Shown: positions 10,102 through 20,854 of the stretch, piece after piece
Numbering within the stretch: position 1 is the first letter of the stretch
Layout: each line of letters opens with the position of its first letter
NCBI GenBank assembly: GCA_949128115.1
Contig: OX421963.1
Coordinates: 88,979,602-89,043,601, forward strand
DNA length: 64,000 nt
Direction: 5' to 3'
DNA from: Anaspis maculata
Lineage: Eukaryota; Arthropoda; Insecta; Coleoptera; Scraptiidae
Notes under the pieces: model-generated
The model's input: the letters and a program-made list of their open reading frames with translations, nothing else
Database searches by the model: none
What the model was told of the DNA's origin: nothing
Translations under genes and position numbers: made by a program

Positions 10102-11390
10102 TACAAAATTCAGCTTGTGGGAATTATTTCCGGGTTAATACCTAAAATGCCTGGTCTATTCGATCAAATCAATCCGAACAGTGCTCCAATTGAAACCAAA
10201 TCAATCGCGATTGATAAAGTAAATGAGTCCGTTCTTGGACAAGCGCCATTTCCGGATAATTGGACAATTGCACGTCGTCGGATTGAAGGATAAGAGGACC
10301 CAATCGAACGGACAGCTACGGGGCGGGGGGCCAGCATCGCCGAAGTGCATTATTACTCTTTGGAACTGGAACTGGGTTTTCTGGAAAAGCCGCCGCGCCG
10401 ATAAACGAGGCTGTTACGATTTTAAATTAAACCTCTGTCCAATAAATTAATCCGAAGTGACGCGGCCGAACTCGAGGCAATAAATCAGCTTTTTCAATTT
10501 TATCGGCCGGACAGATTCGATATCCAAATTACTGCCGATCTGCGCTCGCCATGGGATAGAATATACCGTGTGTATATTGTATTGTATGTATGTGTGTGAG
10601 TAGCAGCGATAGTTTATTTTCTCCGGCCATCGCCAAATTAATCGAAATGGCGTTGTATGGGCGCTAAATCACCGTTGCTGATGCCGATAACTGAATTTGT
10701 ACTCTGATATCATGTTCTGGCTCTGGCTCTCTGGCTCCCTCTCTCCGATGCTCTTCGGTTCCGGGTTCGGGTTATCGCTTTGTTTTTTGCGCAAAGCAAT
10801 CAGCGAAAGCCAAAGAGCTCGTAACAGAAGGGGAATCAGGGGATCTATCCGAATGTGATGATGGCATCAGCATCATGGATGATCGCCACTTATACAAAGC
10901 GAGAAAAATGACAATGAAAATTCCCTACGAACACGGCTCTTACCTTTGCTCAAAGTAGTCAGGGGGTTAGTAACAAATCTCTGATCAAGAAAGTTACGGT
11001 CCCTGAAAGTTGGAGGGTTATCGAGACCCGAGAACGGACTTGAATGGTAGAGCTTGAAATTTGAAGCTTAAATTGACAATTTTTAAAATGAAATGATTTA
11101 GCAAAAGCTTTGGGTTTTTTCGGAGGATTCAAATTTTTTATTCAGATGATTGAATGTTTTCAATTTTTTTTTCTCAATTATGACGATGCTCGAGGCGGTC
11201 GGGAAAGTAAAAAAGGTTTAGGAGTAAGAAGTGGCCGCGCTGCTAGGGGTGGCGATAAGTGGAAAACATGACCGCTGAAATGTGCACAATTAAAGACAGA
11301 AATCGACCTTATTCAAGTTTATTCAAGTTTTATATTCTACAGACACCTTTCGACCATAAACAGGAAGATTTAGTTCGTAGTCAAGCATGT
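10102..11390. other. No gene recognised (10.1-11.4 kb)
   Basis: Moderately GC-balanced, non-repetitive sequence with a short TGTA-rich run near 10570-10600. No coding frame with recognisable motifs, no inverted termini and no tRNA-like boxes were found. It could be host intergenic or intronic DNA. Confidence 0.5.
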
Positions 11391-12226
11391 ATACAGGGTG
11401 AATCAGTTTTAACCGATCAAACTTTGGGATAAGAATCTCATCTCCCTGATTCAGAAAAAAAATCATATTCACCCCTCACTCCTTTCCTAGAAAAGATACT
11501 TACAGGGTGTCAAAGTTCATATTTTTCGATTTTATTCAACCAAATTCGCCTAAATATAGCGTAAGCTGGTTTGTCGGTATTCTTCATCTACCTGCCAAAT
11601 TTCGGAAGAATCCAATTAGTGGCGTAGGAGTTATGGGAGGTCATCAATTTTGAAGCGTCTGAAGAACTTTTCAAATCAATGTTCTCTTATCTCCAAAACT
11701 CCTACGCCACTAACTGGACTCTTCCGAAAATTGGCAGGTAGGTAGATAATTCCTGCCAACCAGCCTACTACCTCAGCACCGACAATAAAAAAAAACGTAA
11801 ATGTCAAACATTTATTCAACAGTGACATGTGGCACATCGTTGTAATTAGAAAAGAATACCGTATTCAAAAATATCAAAATCCAATATGGCGCCCATTAGA
11901 GAAAAAAGTTGAATGTCGTATCTCGGTTGCTTTGAAAACTAGAATAAAGATTTTGGCAGCTTTGAATTCCCCTTGAAAAAGTGCCCTGGCAACGTCTAGA
12001 TTAGAAAAGGACACCTTCAACCGTTTTTTGAATAAAAAATGAAAACAAAAATTCAAATTCCTGTTTCTTCACGATATTTCAAAAACTGAAATCGATACGT
12101 CAAATTTTTGTTTTGGATCATTGATCGTCATGAAAATGCGCAACTTTTTCCATATTTAACCGACTTTGTATCTCTCAAGATAAGCGAAATACCCATGCTT
12201 AGCCTCGAAAAACGGACACCCTGTAT
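11391..12226. mobile_element. Foldback element, TACAGGGTG/CACCCTGTA ends (836 bp)
   Basis: Begins ATACAGGGTG (11391-11400) and ends CACCCTGTAT (12217-12226), probably with TA as target duplication. An internal inverted repeat (about 11568-11640 against 11698-11772) contains the shared core CTCCTACGCCACTAA. No transposase. This is one of about seven elements in the window with the same terminal motif. Confidence 0.65.
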
Positions 12227-12239
12227 ACCTCCACCAATG

Positions 12240-13460
12240 AGTGCCCCACCCATACCAAAAAGGTTTTGGATGCTCCACAATGTTCCAGAACACTCCACAA
12301 CATTCGAGAGTGTTCTGGAATGTTCCACAATGATCTGGAATGTTTCTGGATGTCTCCGAACATTCCGGAGTATTCCCGAACATTCCTGAACATTCTGGAA
12401 TGTTGTGTAATGATCTCGAAAAATAATCGAGAATGTCCTGGAATGTATCACAATGATCTGGGATATTCTTGGATGTCTCCGAACGTTCCAAACTATTCCC
12501 GAACATTTCAGAGCATACCGAACTATTCTGGAATGTTTTGGATGATCTCGAATGTTCCACAATGATCTGGAATGTTCCGGGATGTTTCCGAACGTTCCAG
12601 AACATCCCAGAACATACCGGAACATTCTGAAATGTTGTGGAATTATCTCGAATACTCTTGGATGTTCTAGACGAATGTTCTGGGAGAACCTTCTTCTTCA
12701 TGGAGGGGGATGTTCGACAATGATCTGGAATGTTCCCAAAACGTTCCATACTATTTCCCAAACATTCCAGAACATTCTACGTTTTAATACGTGGATACGT
12801 CTATGTTTTCGATTTCGATTTGTAATAGGGGTTATTTCGTGAACAGAAGTTTGTGCACGGAATGTTCCGATATACTCTGAAATGTTCAGAAATAGTCTGG
12901 AATGTTCGGAAACATCCCGGAACATTCCAGATCATTGTGAAACATTCGAGATCATTCCACAACATTCCAGGATGTTCCGATATGCTCTTGAATGTTTTAC
13001 TTCTTTTCCAGTTCTCCTCTTCGTCACTGATAAGAGGCTGGCGTTCGATCTAACCCAAGACGAATCTTGCTTTATATACGTACCTCTACCAATGGATAGC
13101 CACACCCATATCTAAAAGGTTTCCAATGATCCGCAATGTTCCAGAACATTCCACAACAACAGGGTGTTATAGAATGTTCTACAATGATCTGGGATGTTCC
13201 TGGATGTCCCTGAACGTTCCAAACTATTTCCGAACATTCCAGAACATAATGGAACATTCTGGAATGTTGTAGATGATTTCGAATGTTCCACAATGATCTG
13301 GGATGTTTTTGAACGTTCCAGAATATTCCAGAACATTTTGGAATATTGTGGAAGGATCTCGAATGTTCCACAATGATCTCGGATGTTCCGGGTTGTTTCC
13401 GAACGTTCCAGAATATTCCAAAGTAGCCGGAACATTCTTATCTGGGATGTTGTGGAATGA
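12240..13460. repeat. Satellite-like array dense in GAAnnTTC (heat-shock-element) motifs
   Basis: Two related blocks (about 12230-13010 and 13080-13460), each starting with a similar lead sequence (ACCTC-ACCAATG, then CCACACCCATA or CCCACCCATA). Most of the sequence is GAATGTTCC, GAACATTCC and variants, interleaved with ACAATGATCTGG at spacings of about 80-120 bp. The alternation of GAA and TTC with 2-bp gaps is the HSF binding pattern. Because the motif is nearly self-complementary, both strands hold long spurious open frames rich in Phe, His, Ser and Asn. No gene is inferred. Confidence 0.8.
12373..12400. promoter_or_regulatory. Six-unit perfect heat-shock element
   Basis: TTC and GAA alternate six times, each separated by exactly two bases, from 12373 to 12400. 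Heat-shock factor trimers bind three such nGAAn units, so this single site could hold two trimers. Whether it is ever bound, or controls anything, is unknown. Three-unit sites recur elsewhere in the array, for example near 12313 and 12590. Confidence 0.6.
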
Positions 13461-13480
13461 TCTCGAATACTTTCAACCCT

Positions 13481-14495
13481 TTTTGAGGCACTGGGGGTGG
13501 CCTAGATTCACTGGCCATTTTTTAGTGGTGGCTGTCGAGGATCGCGAAGTGTGGCAATGATATTCTCATGATTCTATTCTTCTATGCAATCTATTGAATT
13601 TTGAATCGTGTACGAAAATCGTGTTTGTTACCAGCAATACACCAGAGTATTCTGTATACCTCTAGAGCCTTTTTTACCAGCAACACCCACCGTACGAGGA
13701 CTACGAGATTGGAGTCCAAGGGCCATCACAGAGAGAAATCCGTAAAGACTTAAGACTTATCCGTAACACGTAATGCATAGAGTTCATCACACACAAAACG
13801 CCATAGTCGTAGACTTCTACCAATCACAGGCGGAAATGAGTGGCGTCTGTGAGTGGCGTCACTTTGAGCTTGTGATTATACAGGTGCGGATGGCCCCGCA
13901 CCGCATCAATCAGGAATCAGAATCTCTGAATCGCATCAACATTTTTTTCATTTTCTTCAACCTCCAGCTCCCCTTTGTCTTCGCTTCTTCGGAATCTTCT
14001 TGAAATAACTCATGGATTTGAAACTTCATCCCGCAATAACTGTGATTAGCTATCACTTATGAATTAGATGTTCAGGATCAGATTACGCACAGAGAATGGA
14101 CACGAAGTCGGAAGTCGATTGGGTGTAAAGAAAATAAGGCAAACGACGCGACACTCGAAATCGGCTGATGCAGGATTGCTGTTGCTGGTGTACCTATTAT
14201 TCTGGGCCGGAGCGAATCTAACGGGACATCTCGAATAATGTCAAGTTCAAAATCACCCGCCGGCACACCCGCTAAAAGAGGTGATTGAAAAGGGTCTCGG
14301 CGATTGACTGTCCGTAGTACGTGTCCGTATAAAATTTCAACCTTACGGTATTTTTCGACGCTACGGCTGAGTTTTAAGGATGAAACTGGTAGGGAGGGAT
14401 AATCGATTGTGATTGGTCCGTGCTCTTACTGTTACGGCTTACGTCTCTAAAGATTTTTATGTGTGATGGCCTTAACAGTTAACAGTGGGTGTCTA
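13481..14495. other. No gene recognised (13.5-14.5 kb)
   Basis: Mixed-composition unique sequence. Short frames carry no recognisable domain. No terminal repeats or tRNA boxes were seen. Confidence 0.5.
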
Positions 14496-14503
14496 CTCTA
14501 CAC

Positions 14504-14945
14504 TAGAGATGGGTCGTTTTAGCCGGACCCGTTCCGAATCAACGGGTCCGAGGCCGGAACGAGTGGAACCGATTCCACCTCCCGGTGTTTCGTCGTTCCG
14601 GATCCGAATTTTCCGAATCGAAAACAGTAAAAGCGTCAATCCGAAATCCGAAATTTTGTTGAAATCCGAATGACTGGCCGATCAACAATACTGGCAGTAT
14701 CTCGAAATTTTAGAGGCTCTTCTTAACCGACTATTACGCGTTACCTTTCTAGGCGCCACGCAGGTCGTGACGGTGGCGGAATTTCGGACCAGCTCGTAAA
14801 GTGAACCGCAACAAAAGCTAACGGATTCGGAATCTGTCCTGGTCCTGCAACTCCTTCTGAACCGGATCTGCCGAACCGAATCCGCCGGAACGCAACGGAA
14901 CCGTTTGGAACGAGTCCGCTTTCGGGCCCGGACTGCCCATCTCTA
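14504..14945. mobile_element. Non-autonomous hAT element (442 bp) with 8-bp TSD
   Basis: The termini are TAGAGATGGG at the left and its reverse complement CCCATCTCTA at the right. The exact 8-bp direct repeat CTCTACAC lies at 14496-14503 and 14946-14953. hAT transposases make 8-bp duplications and use short AGAGATGGGC-type ends. The interior is rich in CCGAATC/GGAACG motifs and has no transposase frame, so it is a MITE. Confidence 0.85.
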
Positions 14946-14978
14946 CTCTACACCGTATTTATTTAATCGTTCTGGTCT

Positions 14979-15499
14979 AGAGTTGCCAGGTTTATGAATG
15001 TCGCGAGTAGTACCAACATTCGAAAATGGTAGTATTTTGGCTAGCGAAAGTAGTACGCTATTGAAAATTTGAGCACAAGAAGGGCAGAGGGGTCCGGAAG
15101 GGGGGAGGAAGCGCCTGGCTTGAAATTTTTTTTCTCACTTTGGGCTCATTTCCGGCCGGCCTGCCTCCCAAAAACCGCCAAATTCTTTCATTCGACGTTT
15201 ATTCAACGTTAGTGACATCAAAGTGACATTGTGCGGAAGTGCCAATGCACTGTAAATACCTACTTGAGTTACCAATCAGACATTGCGCAAGAAATTGAAG
15301 AAAAGGAAGAATTTCTGGCTTCCATTATGATGGATTGAAGGCATGTTTCAATAGATATTTCTTTTTTTCATAGTTCAGACAAATATTTCAATCATAGTAC
15401 GAAACCGTATACCACCGTAGCCTCAGTAGTACGTAGTACATGATAGTGGAAAAGTAGTACAAATACTACCAAAGTAGTACGTCTGGCAACACTGTAAAA
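14979..15499. mobile_element. Candidate non-autonomous hAT-like element (~520 bp)
   Basis: The 8-bp direct repeat TCTGGTCT flanks it (14971-14978 and 15500-15507). The ends contain AGAGTTGCCAGG and, inverted, AGTGTTGCCAGAC, but the right end has about six extra bases (TTTTAC) that the left lacks. The interior repeats GTAGTAC many times. The flanking duplication supports hAT-type transposition. The imperfect left end suggests a small terminal loss. Confidence 0.6.
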
Positions 15500-15720
15500 T
15501 CTGGTCTTGGGTGGGAGAACTGCGATGCCAGCGCCTCTTATAGGTGGAGGGGTGAAGCGCCCAAGATCAAATCGCCTCTGGTGTTGACAGTGGCACCGAA
15601 CTCATAAAAAGTTACTATGGCGAAAGAATTTTTAGACCCCCCCCCCTCTATTGCAACGCAACGGTCGGGCCGGAGGACCTGAGAGCCCCTCAGTTAGTGC
15701 CGTAGACGAAATTTTTCGGA

Positions 15721-15739
15721 ATAATAATAATAATAATAT
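15721..15739. repeat. (AAT)n microsatellite
   Basis: About six AAT/ATA units. Such tracts mark LINE 3' ends elsewhere in the window (3032-3068), but no LINE sequence is recognised beside this one. Confidence 0.7.
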
Positions 15740-15987
15740 TGACAATAATAAGCAAAAAATGGAAAGCCGCTGACCAAATTATTGTCGATAGCTTTCATTT
15801 TCTTTTGAAATTTCGAAATTTTTATAAATCTCTTCTAAAATACCTACCCCTTTAGGCTGAATTCCATGTAAGAACTCTGGCAGAATATATTGCTGCGTAG
15901 TTTGTGAGTAAAAGTAGGTAAGACCCTTATTAAATTGGACCCCAGTGTTAATCAGAGTAATAAAATTTATCTGCCAATCTATATTTA

Positions 15988-16137
15988 TACCGTGTGAATC
16001 GTGTGAAGTGATCCAAACCATTCCGAATTGGGGTAGGCTGTGCTGTGATCAAATTCCGGGGTGTAAAGCTGCTTTTCGCCAGGACACAGCCTACCCCAAT
16101 TCGGATTGGTTTGGATCACACCTCGGATCACACGGTA
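15988..16137. mobile_element. Short palindromic MITE, copy 1 (150 bp)
   Basis: Ends TACCGTGTGA and TCACACGGTA. The arms are long inverted repeats containing GATCCAAACC and GGGGTAGGCTGTG around a ~40-nt centre with CAAATTCCGGGGTG. A related copy in opposite centre orientation lies at 47077-47200 and shares the GGTAGGCTGTG arms and the central core. The structure is almost entirely one hairpin. Confidence 0.75.
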
Positions 16138-17834
16138 GTGTGTAGTGTGCAGTGCAGCGCAATGTAGCGCAGGCACAAAAATTGAAAGTGTTTTGTGGGA
16201 TCGTAAAATTTTTCCTTCAGTTAGCTGTTGAAATACCGTCGCTGATCAAAACCTTTTTGCCTTTAGAGTGCTATGAAATTATTATTATATTCGTATATCA
16301 AAGGTTGGTCATAATTAATTAGGCACTGAATAAACTGTCAATGTCCATGTCAGTCTCTGAAAATGTTTAAAGCTGGATAAAAACCGTCCATTATCTAAAT
16401 ATATTTTTGAAATGGCACAAAATTGGAAACGGAGAGTGGTCGTATTCCTTACCGACATTCATTAATCAAGATTTCCAATTAACATGCAGATGTCACTCTG
16501 AAGTAAATTGCAGGGCATACTACCAACAATTGAAAAAGGCAAAAAAGACATAGCACTCTTGAGGTAAAATGGTTTTGATCATACGGTACCTACCTATACC
16601 TACATCGTAAACTATTTTACCCCTATTTTGACCCCTATTTTGAGGTATGGCGAGCGCCACAAAAAAAAGGTCTATTCGGCGCCACTGGTTGAACAAATAA
16701 ATATCTGCATGTTTTTGAGCGAAAGGGCTCATGCACATTGCACATGTCACATATCTGTCACATTAGGTACATTGTTTCCCGCTAGTTACTTCTTACTTAC
16801 CAGTCAAATCGAGGGTTCTTCTGTTTTCGACTGGGGCTAGGCTGCGGGGCCATTCTTCGAAGGTGGAGCAAGCAACCGTTTGCCTTGCCGTGATGAGTTC
16901 AAATCCCAACTTCAAATGTCAATTTTTGAAACTCCATTCCAAACCAAACCAATCCAAACTACACCAACCAGCGCCATCTGGATCTGGACTGGAAGAACGA
17001 GAACGAATGAGTAACGAAAAAAACGACTGTCAATAGTGTGATGTGATGATGTGAATAATATTCTGTTATTTACTTATTTCTGTTCGCTTTGCATTGCCCT
17101 CATTATTCAAGGTCGTAGACCTGAAGGAGGGTCCGGTGGTGCGGTGTAGGCAGGAATAGCAGGATGAAGACCGCGAGTGAGAGCGTGGATGGCAGTTCTG
17201 CACGCAAAATCGTAAATTGACCGCGTACACGATGACATTCCAGTTTGGTTTTATTTATGATGTAATTATATTTCGTTATCTTGGAATCAGTACGCTTTTG
17301 TAGGTTGCCCCGCCGTGTGAGTGTGTGTGTGTAGGTACTGTGTGCGCCTCGGTTTTTGCATGTCTATGTGTGAAAAACGTACAATGATGGCGATGGCGGC
17401 TTTTTATGCCTCTACGTCGTGCACAACATGTGGCCGGAATTGTTTAAAATTAATTTTTGTAAAAATCTAATAAATCACAAGACAGGCCCGCGCGCGTGTC
17501 TGTTGTGTTTGTTGTTCGCGGCTGTGGTAATGCGTGTGGTGGTGGCCGGAGCCGGAGACGGGAAGAAAAGGGTGAAAAATATGAATTTTTATGTTCGAAG
17601 TTTTGAACAACATACACAACACGGTGGTGAAAAAAGCACGTGAAAGAATTTGGAACGGCAAGCCAGAACATAGACCAGCCCAACCATCAACGGAGCGTGC
17701 TGGCGATAAAGCGTCAGTTCTGGAAGATGAACGAGCGAATTAAATTTCATGAAATCCACGTGGCATCATGGCAAGTAGGCAAGTTGTTCTAGATTTTTTT
17801 TTTGACACAGTCACAGCCTATGGAATAATTTCTT
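16138..17834. other. No gene recognised (16.1-17.8 kb)
   Basis: AT-rich to GC-mixed unique DNA. A possible degenerate tRNA-like B box (GAGTTCAAATCCC) lies near 16897-16909 without a supporting A box. Short TG-rich stretch near 17310-17345. No coding signal recognised. Confidence 0.45.
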
Positions 17835-18160
17835 AAGGACGGAGTCATATTGGTGAAATAAGCGTTGCGAAATCAAACCGTCTGGGTTTATTCCTCGACA
17901 GATTCTTACCATTTTGGTCTCTTTTGAAAGCTACAAGGATGTACTTTGGTTTGAGCCCATTGGCATTTCCGAAATACAAAAAAAAATTGAATTTCAACAT
18001 TTGAAAAAATTATTTTTGGATTTTGGAAATGCCAATGGGCTCAAACCAAAGTACGTCCTTGTAGTTTTCGAAAGAGACCAAAATGGTGAAAATCCGTCAA
18101 GGAATAAACCCCGACGGATTGATTTCGCAACGCTTATTTTACCAATTGAACTCCGTCCTT
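17835..18160. mobile_element. Foldback MITE with AAGGACGGAG ends (326 bp)
   Basis: Inverted arms of about 150 bp (17835-17985 and 18015-18160) pair almost completely around a short AT-rich loop. The ends are AAGGACGGAG and CTCCGTCCTT. The outer bases (TT left, GAGG right) resemble those of the 54034-54441 element, which ends AAGGTGGCC, so the two may be one superfamily. No protein. Confidence 0.75.
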
Positions 18161-18285
18161 GAGGCTAAAGGGGACGATAAAATAATGTGTTTCTGCGACG
18201 CGAGATGGCGCGAAAACTAATAACATTCTCAAAATTCACCCAATCGATCGATTTCAAAAATTCAAACGTTATTATTATTAGAATA

Positions 18286-19370
18286 TACAGAGTGGCCCAA
18301 CGAAAACAGAACAGAGGGGTTTTCAGGCATTTCACCTAATTTTTTTTGAAAAAAACTCAAACAGGTCGATTTTTATATTGAGGGGGACATCTGAAACATT
18401 CATTGGCGGATTTCTATCTTTAGCCCCCTCACCCCCACCCGCCTCAACTTCGAAGTTTCAAATGACACCACACACTTTGCGATACATCAAATTGAAGAGA
18501 ATTAAATTCTCTTTCTGAAACAATATTTTTATAATTTTCAACCCCACCCCCTTTCTTCATAAAATTGCCAGAGTTTCCAATGTAATATTTTTGATCTCTT
18601 AATTCCCTTCAGTACAGTCAACGTCATCCTGCACAGCATCGAGGGAGAAAATTTTTTGTGTAAAAAGTGCCACCCAAATTCACCCCTTCACTCCCCCACC
18701 TCAACTTCAAAATATAAAATGACACTACCCTCTTTGTGATACATCAAATCGAAGGGGATTGAACTCGCTTCCTGAATAAAATATTTAAAGAATTTTCAAA
18801 AAGCTCCCTTTCCCCCTAAATTACTCCGAATGTTCAATTTATCAGGAGAGGGGTTGAAAATTTCAAAAAAATTGTTTTCAGAAAGAGAAATTAATTTCCT
18901 TTCATTCGATGTATCACAAAGTAGGTGGTGTCTGTTGAGTTTTGAAATTGGGGTGGGGGAGAGGAAAGGGGTGAATTTGGGTAACACTTTCCTCCACCGA
19001 AAATTTTCTCCCTAGATGCTATTTAGGATGACGTTGATTAAATTGAAGAGAATTGAGGGGTCGAGAATATAAAATGGGACAGTCAGAGAAACTTAGGCAG
19101 ATGGGGGGGTGGGGTTGGAAATTTTGAAAATATTTTTTCAGAAAAAGAATTTGATTCTCTTTGATTTGATGTATCGCAAAGTAGATGGTGTCATTTGAAA
19201 TTCCAAAGTTGAGGTGGGTAGGGGTGAGGGGGCTGAAGATAGAAATTTGCCAATGTATGTTTCAGATGTCCCCCTCGATATAAAAATCGACCTGTCTGAG
19301 CTTTTTTCTAAAAAATGATGTGAAATGCCCGAAAACCCCCTCTGTTCTGTTTTCGTTGGGCCACCCTGTA
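18286..19370. mobile_element. Foldback element with TACAGAGTGGCCC ends (1085 bp)
   Basis: Left end TACAGAGTGGCCCAACG, right end CGTTGGGCCACCCTGTA. Long imperfect inverted arms hold pyrimidine-rich CCCCCTC/CCCACCC stretches. A solo left end of the same family lies near 29408 (ACAGGGTGGCCCGAC). No transposase frame. Confidence 0.75.
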
Positions 19371-19861
19371 TAACTATTTGATGCTGTAGTCAAAAATTTC
19401 AACTTTTGTATTTTTCGGAAAAATTTTTTGATTTTTTCAAATTTTCATTTTTTTTTTTTGGAAATGTTAGGTAGTCCTTCCATTCTGTGATGAATATTGT
19501 ATATGACCTTTTTTTCAAAATTCAAATATCAATAATAGTATCGACCGAAATCAATTTTGAATATTTCCCTTTGAAGTTCACCGCTTGCCGCCGCCACCTG
19601 CAAGCGCCAGCGGTTCCCGTCCGGTATCATTATACAATATTTATAGTCCGCGAGAAATAAAACCTCTGTCGTAATTGCAGAGTTAATGCCGGGATTGTAT
19701 CTCCAGTCCCGTAGAAAATCCCAACAGTGTAATAAGCAACTGGGCAATACCTAATCGGTTACTTTTTCAATTTTAATTATTAATGGCTTCGTCACTCGAT
19801 ATTAATGGAATGTACCTACTCCAGAAATAAATGAGTAAGATAAGTGAAAAACTACTATAAT
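19371..19861. other. No gene recognised (19.4-19.9 kb)
   Basis: AT-rich DNA with T-runs near 19440-19460. Frames here show no recognisable domain. Confidence 0.5.
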
Positions 19862-20048
19862 GCTCAGTTTATGATGAGCGATACCCGGCGGAGCGGAGCT
19901 GAGCTGAGCGATTTTTTTTTGTCTGGACCAATCCTGTCCATTCATGATGTCACTTCCCCGCATCGTAATTGGCCTAGGCAAAAAAATCGCTCCGCTCCGC
20001 TCAGCTCAGCTCAAATCGCGGCAAAAAATCGCTCATCATAAACTGAGC
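19862..20048. mobile_element. Short foldback MITE (187 bp)
   Basis: Ends GCTCAGTTTATGATGAGCGAT and its inverse, so the terminal inverted repeat is about 21 bp. Inner repeats of GCTCAGCTCAGC/GGAGCGGAGC also pair with each other. No coding capacity. The TSD is not clear. Confidence 0.75.
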
Positions 20049-20131
20049 TTAAAGAGGAAAAAAGTACAGTAGGAGGCTTTATTTTGTTTTCTGTTTTATG
20101 CACAAAATGTATACATTAGGGTATACATATA

Positions 20132-20854
20132 ATAGACCAAGAGCTAGCAACGTTTTATTTACCTCATAAGCAAAATGCGGTTTGACTTCTGGGGCATGTA
20201 GAGATTATGATGGGCTTCCATAAAATCTTTGTCTTATGAAAATCACCCCTTGCTTTCTCACAAGACAAGCAAAGAAATGTGCCATTTGACAGCAGTATTC
20301 AACAGCGGATTTTCTGGGGTTCTTAATCGATATAAATATCAATTTTATCAGGAATGGATAGATTGAACTATCTTTCAACTAAATTGAATAGGACCGAATC
20401 TCGTAATGTATTAGAAACTACCAAAAACCAGACTTTCTCAACTGGCATGTTCAAGCTAGTAGGCTAGACCGAGCTGTTTGGATCGCATTTGATGGCCGAT
20501 TCTCGAATCACGCCTACTAGAAAAACCGGTGCCAACTTCCGTCCGCTTGGAAATCTGGTTTTTGGTAGTTTCTTATTTATTTCGGTGTCTTTTTTCATTC
20601 AATTTAGTTGAAAGATAGTTCAACCTATCCATTCCTGATAAAATTGATATCTATATCGATTAAGAACTCCAGAAAATCCGCTGTTGAATACTGCTGTCAA
20701 ATGGCACATTTCTTTGCTTGTCTTGTGAGAAAGCAAGGGGTGTTTTTCATAAGACAACGATTTTATGGGAGCCCATCATAATCTCTACATGCCCCAGAAG
20801 TCAAACCGCATTTTGCTTATGAGGTAAATAAAACGTTGCTAGCTCTTGGTCTAT
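20132..20854. mobile_element. Foldback element with ~310-bp arms (723 bp)
   Basis: The left arm starts ATAGACCAAGAGCTAGC and the right arm ends GCTAGCTCTTGGTCTAT. The arms match over roughly 310 bp each, with a ~100-bp centre. TA may be the target duplication. No transposase. Confidence 0.8.

Noticed and set aside
12128..12761. Long open frames on both strands in the GAATGTTC array (165 and 201 codons)
   Set aside because: The repeat unit is nearly self-complementary and lacks stops in several frames, giving repeated MFRNVPEHS-like peptides. There is no domain, no codon bias and no start context.
15988..16137. Self-cleaving hammerhead ribozyme in the palindrome centre
   Set aside because: The centre lacks the CUGAUGA and GAAA core elements.
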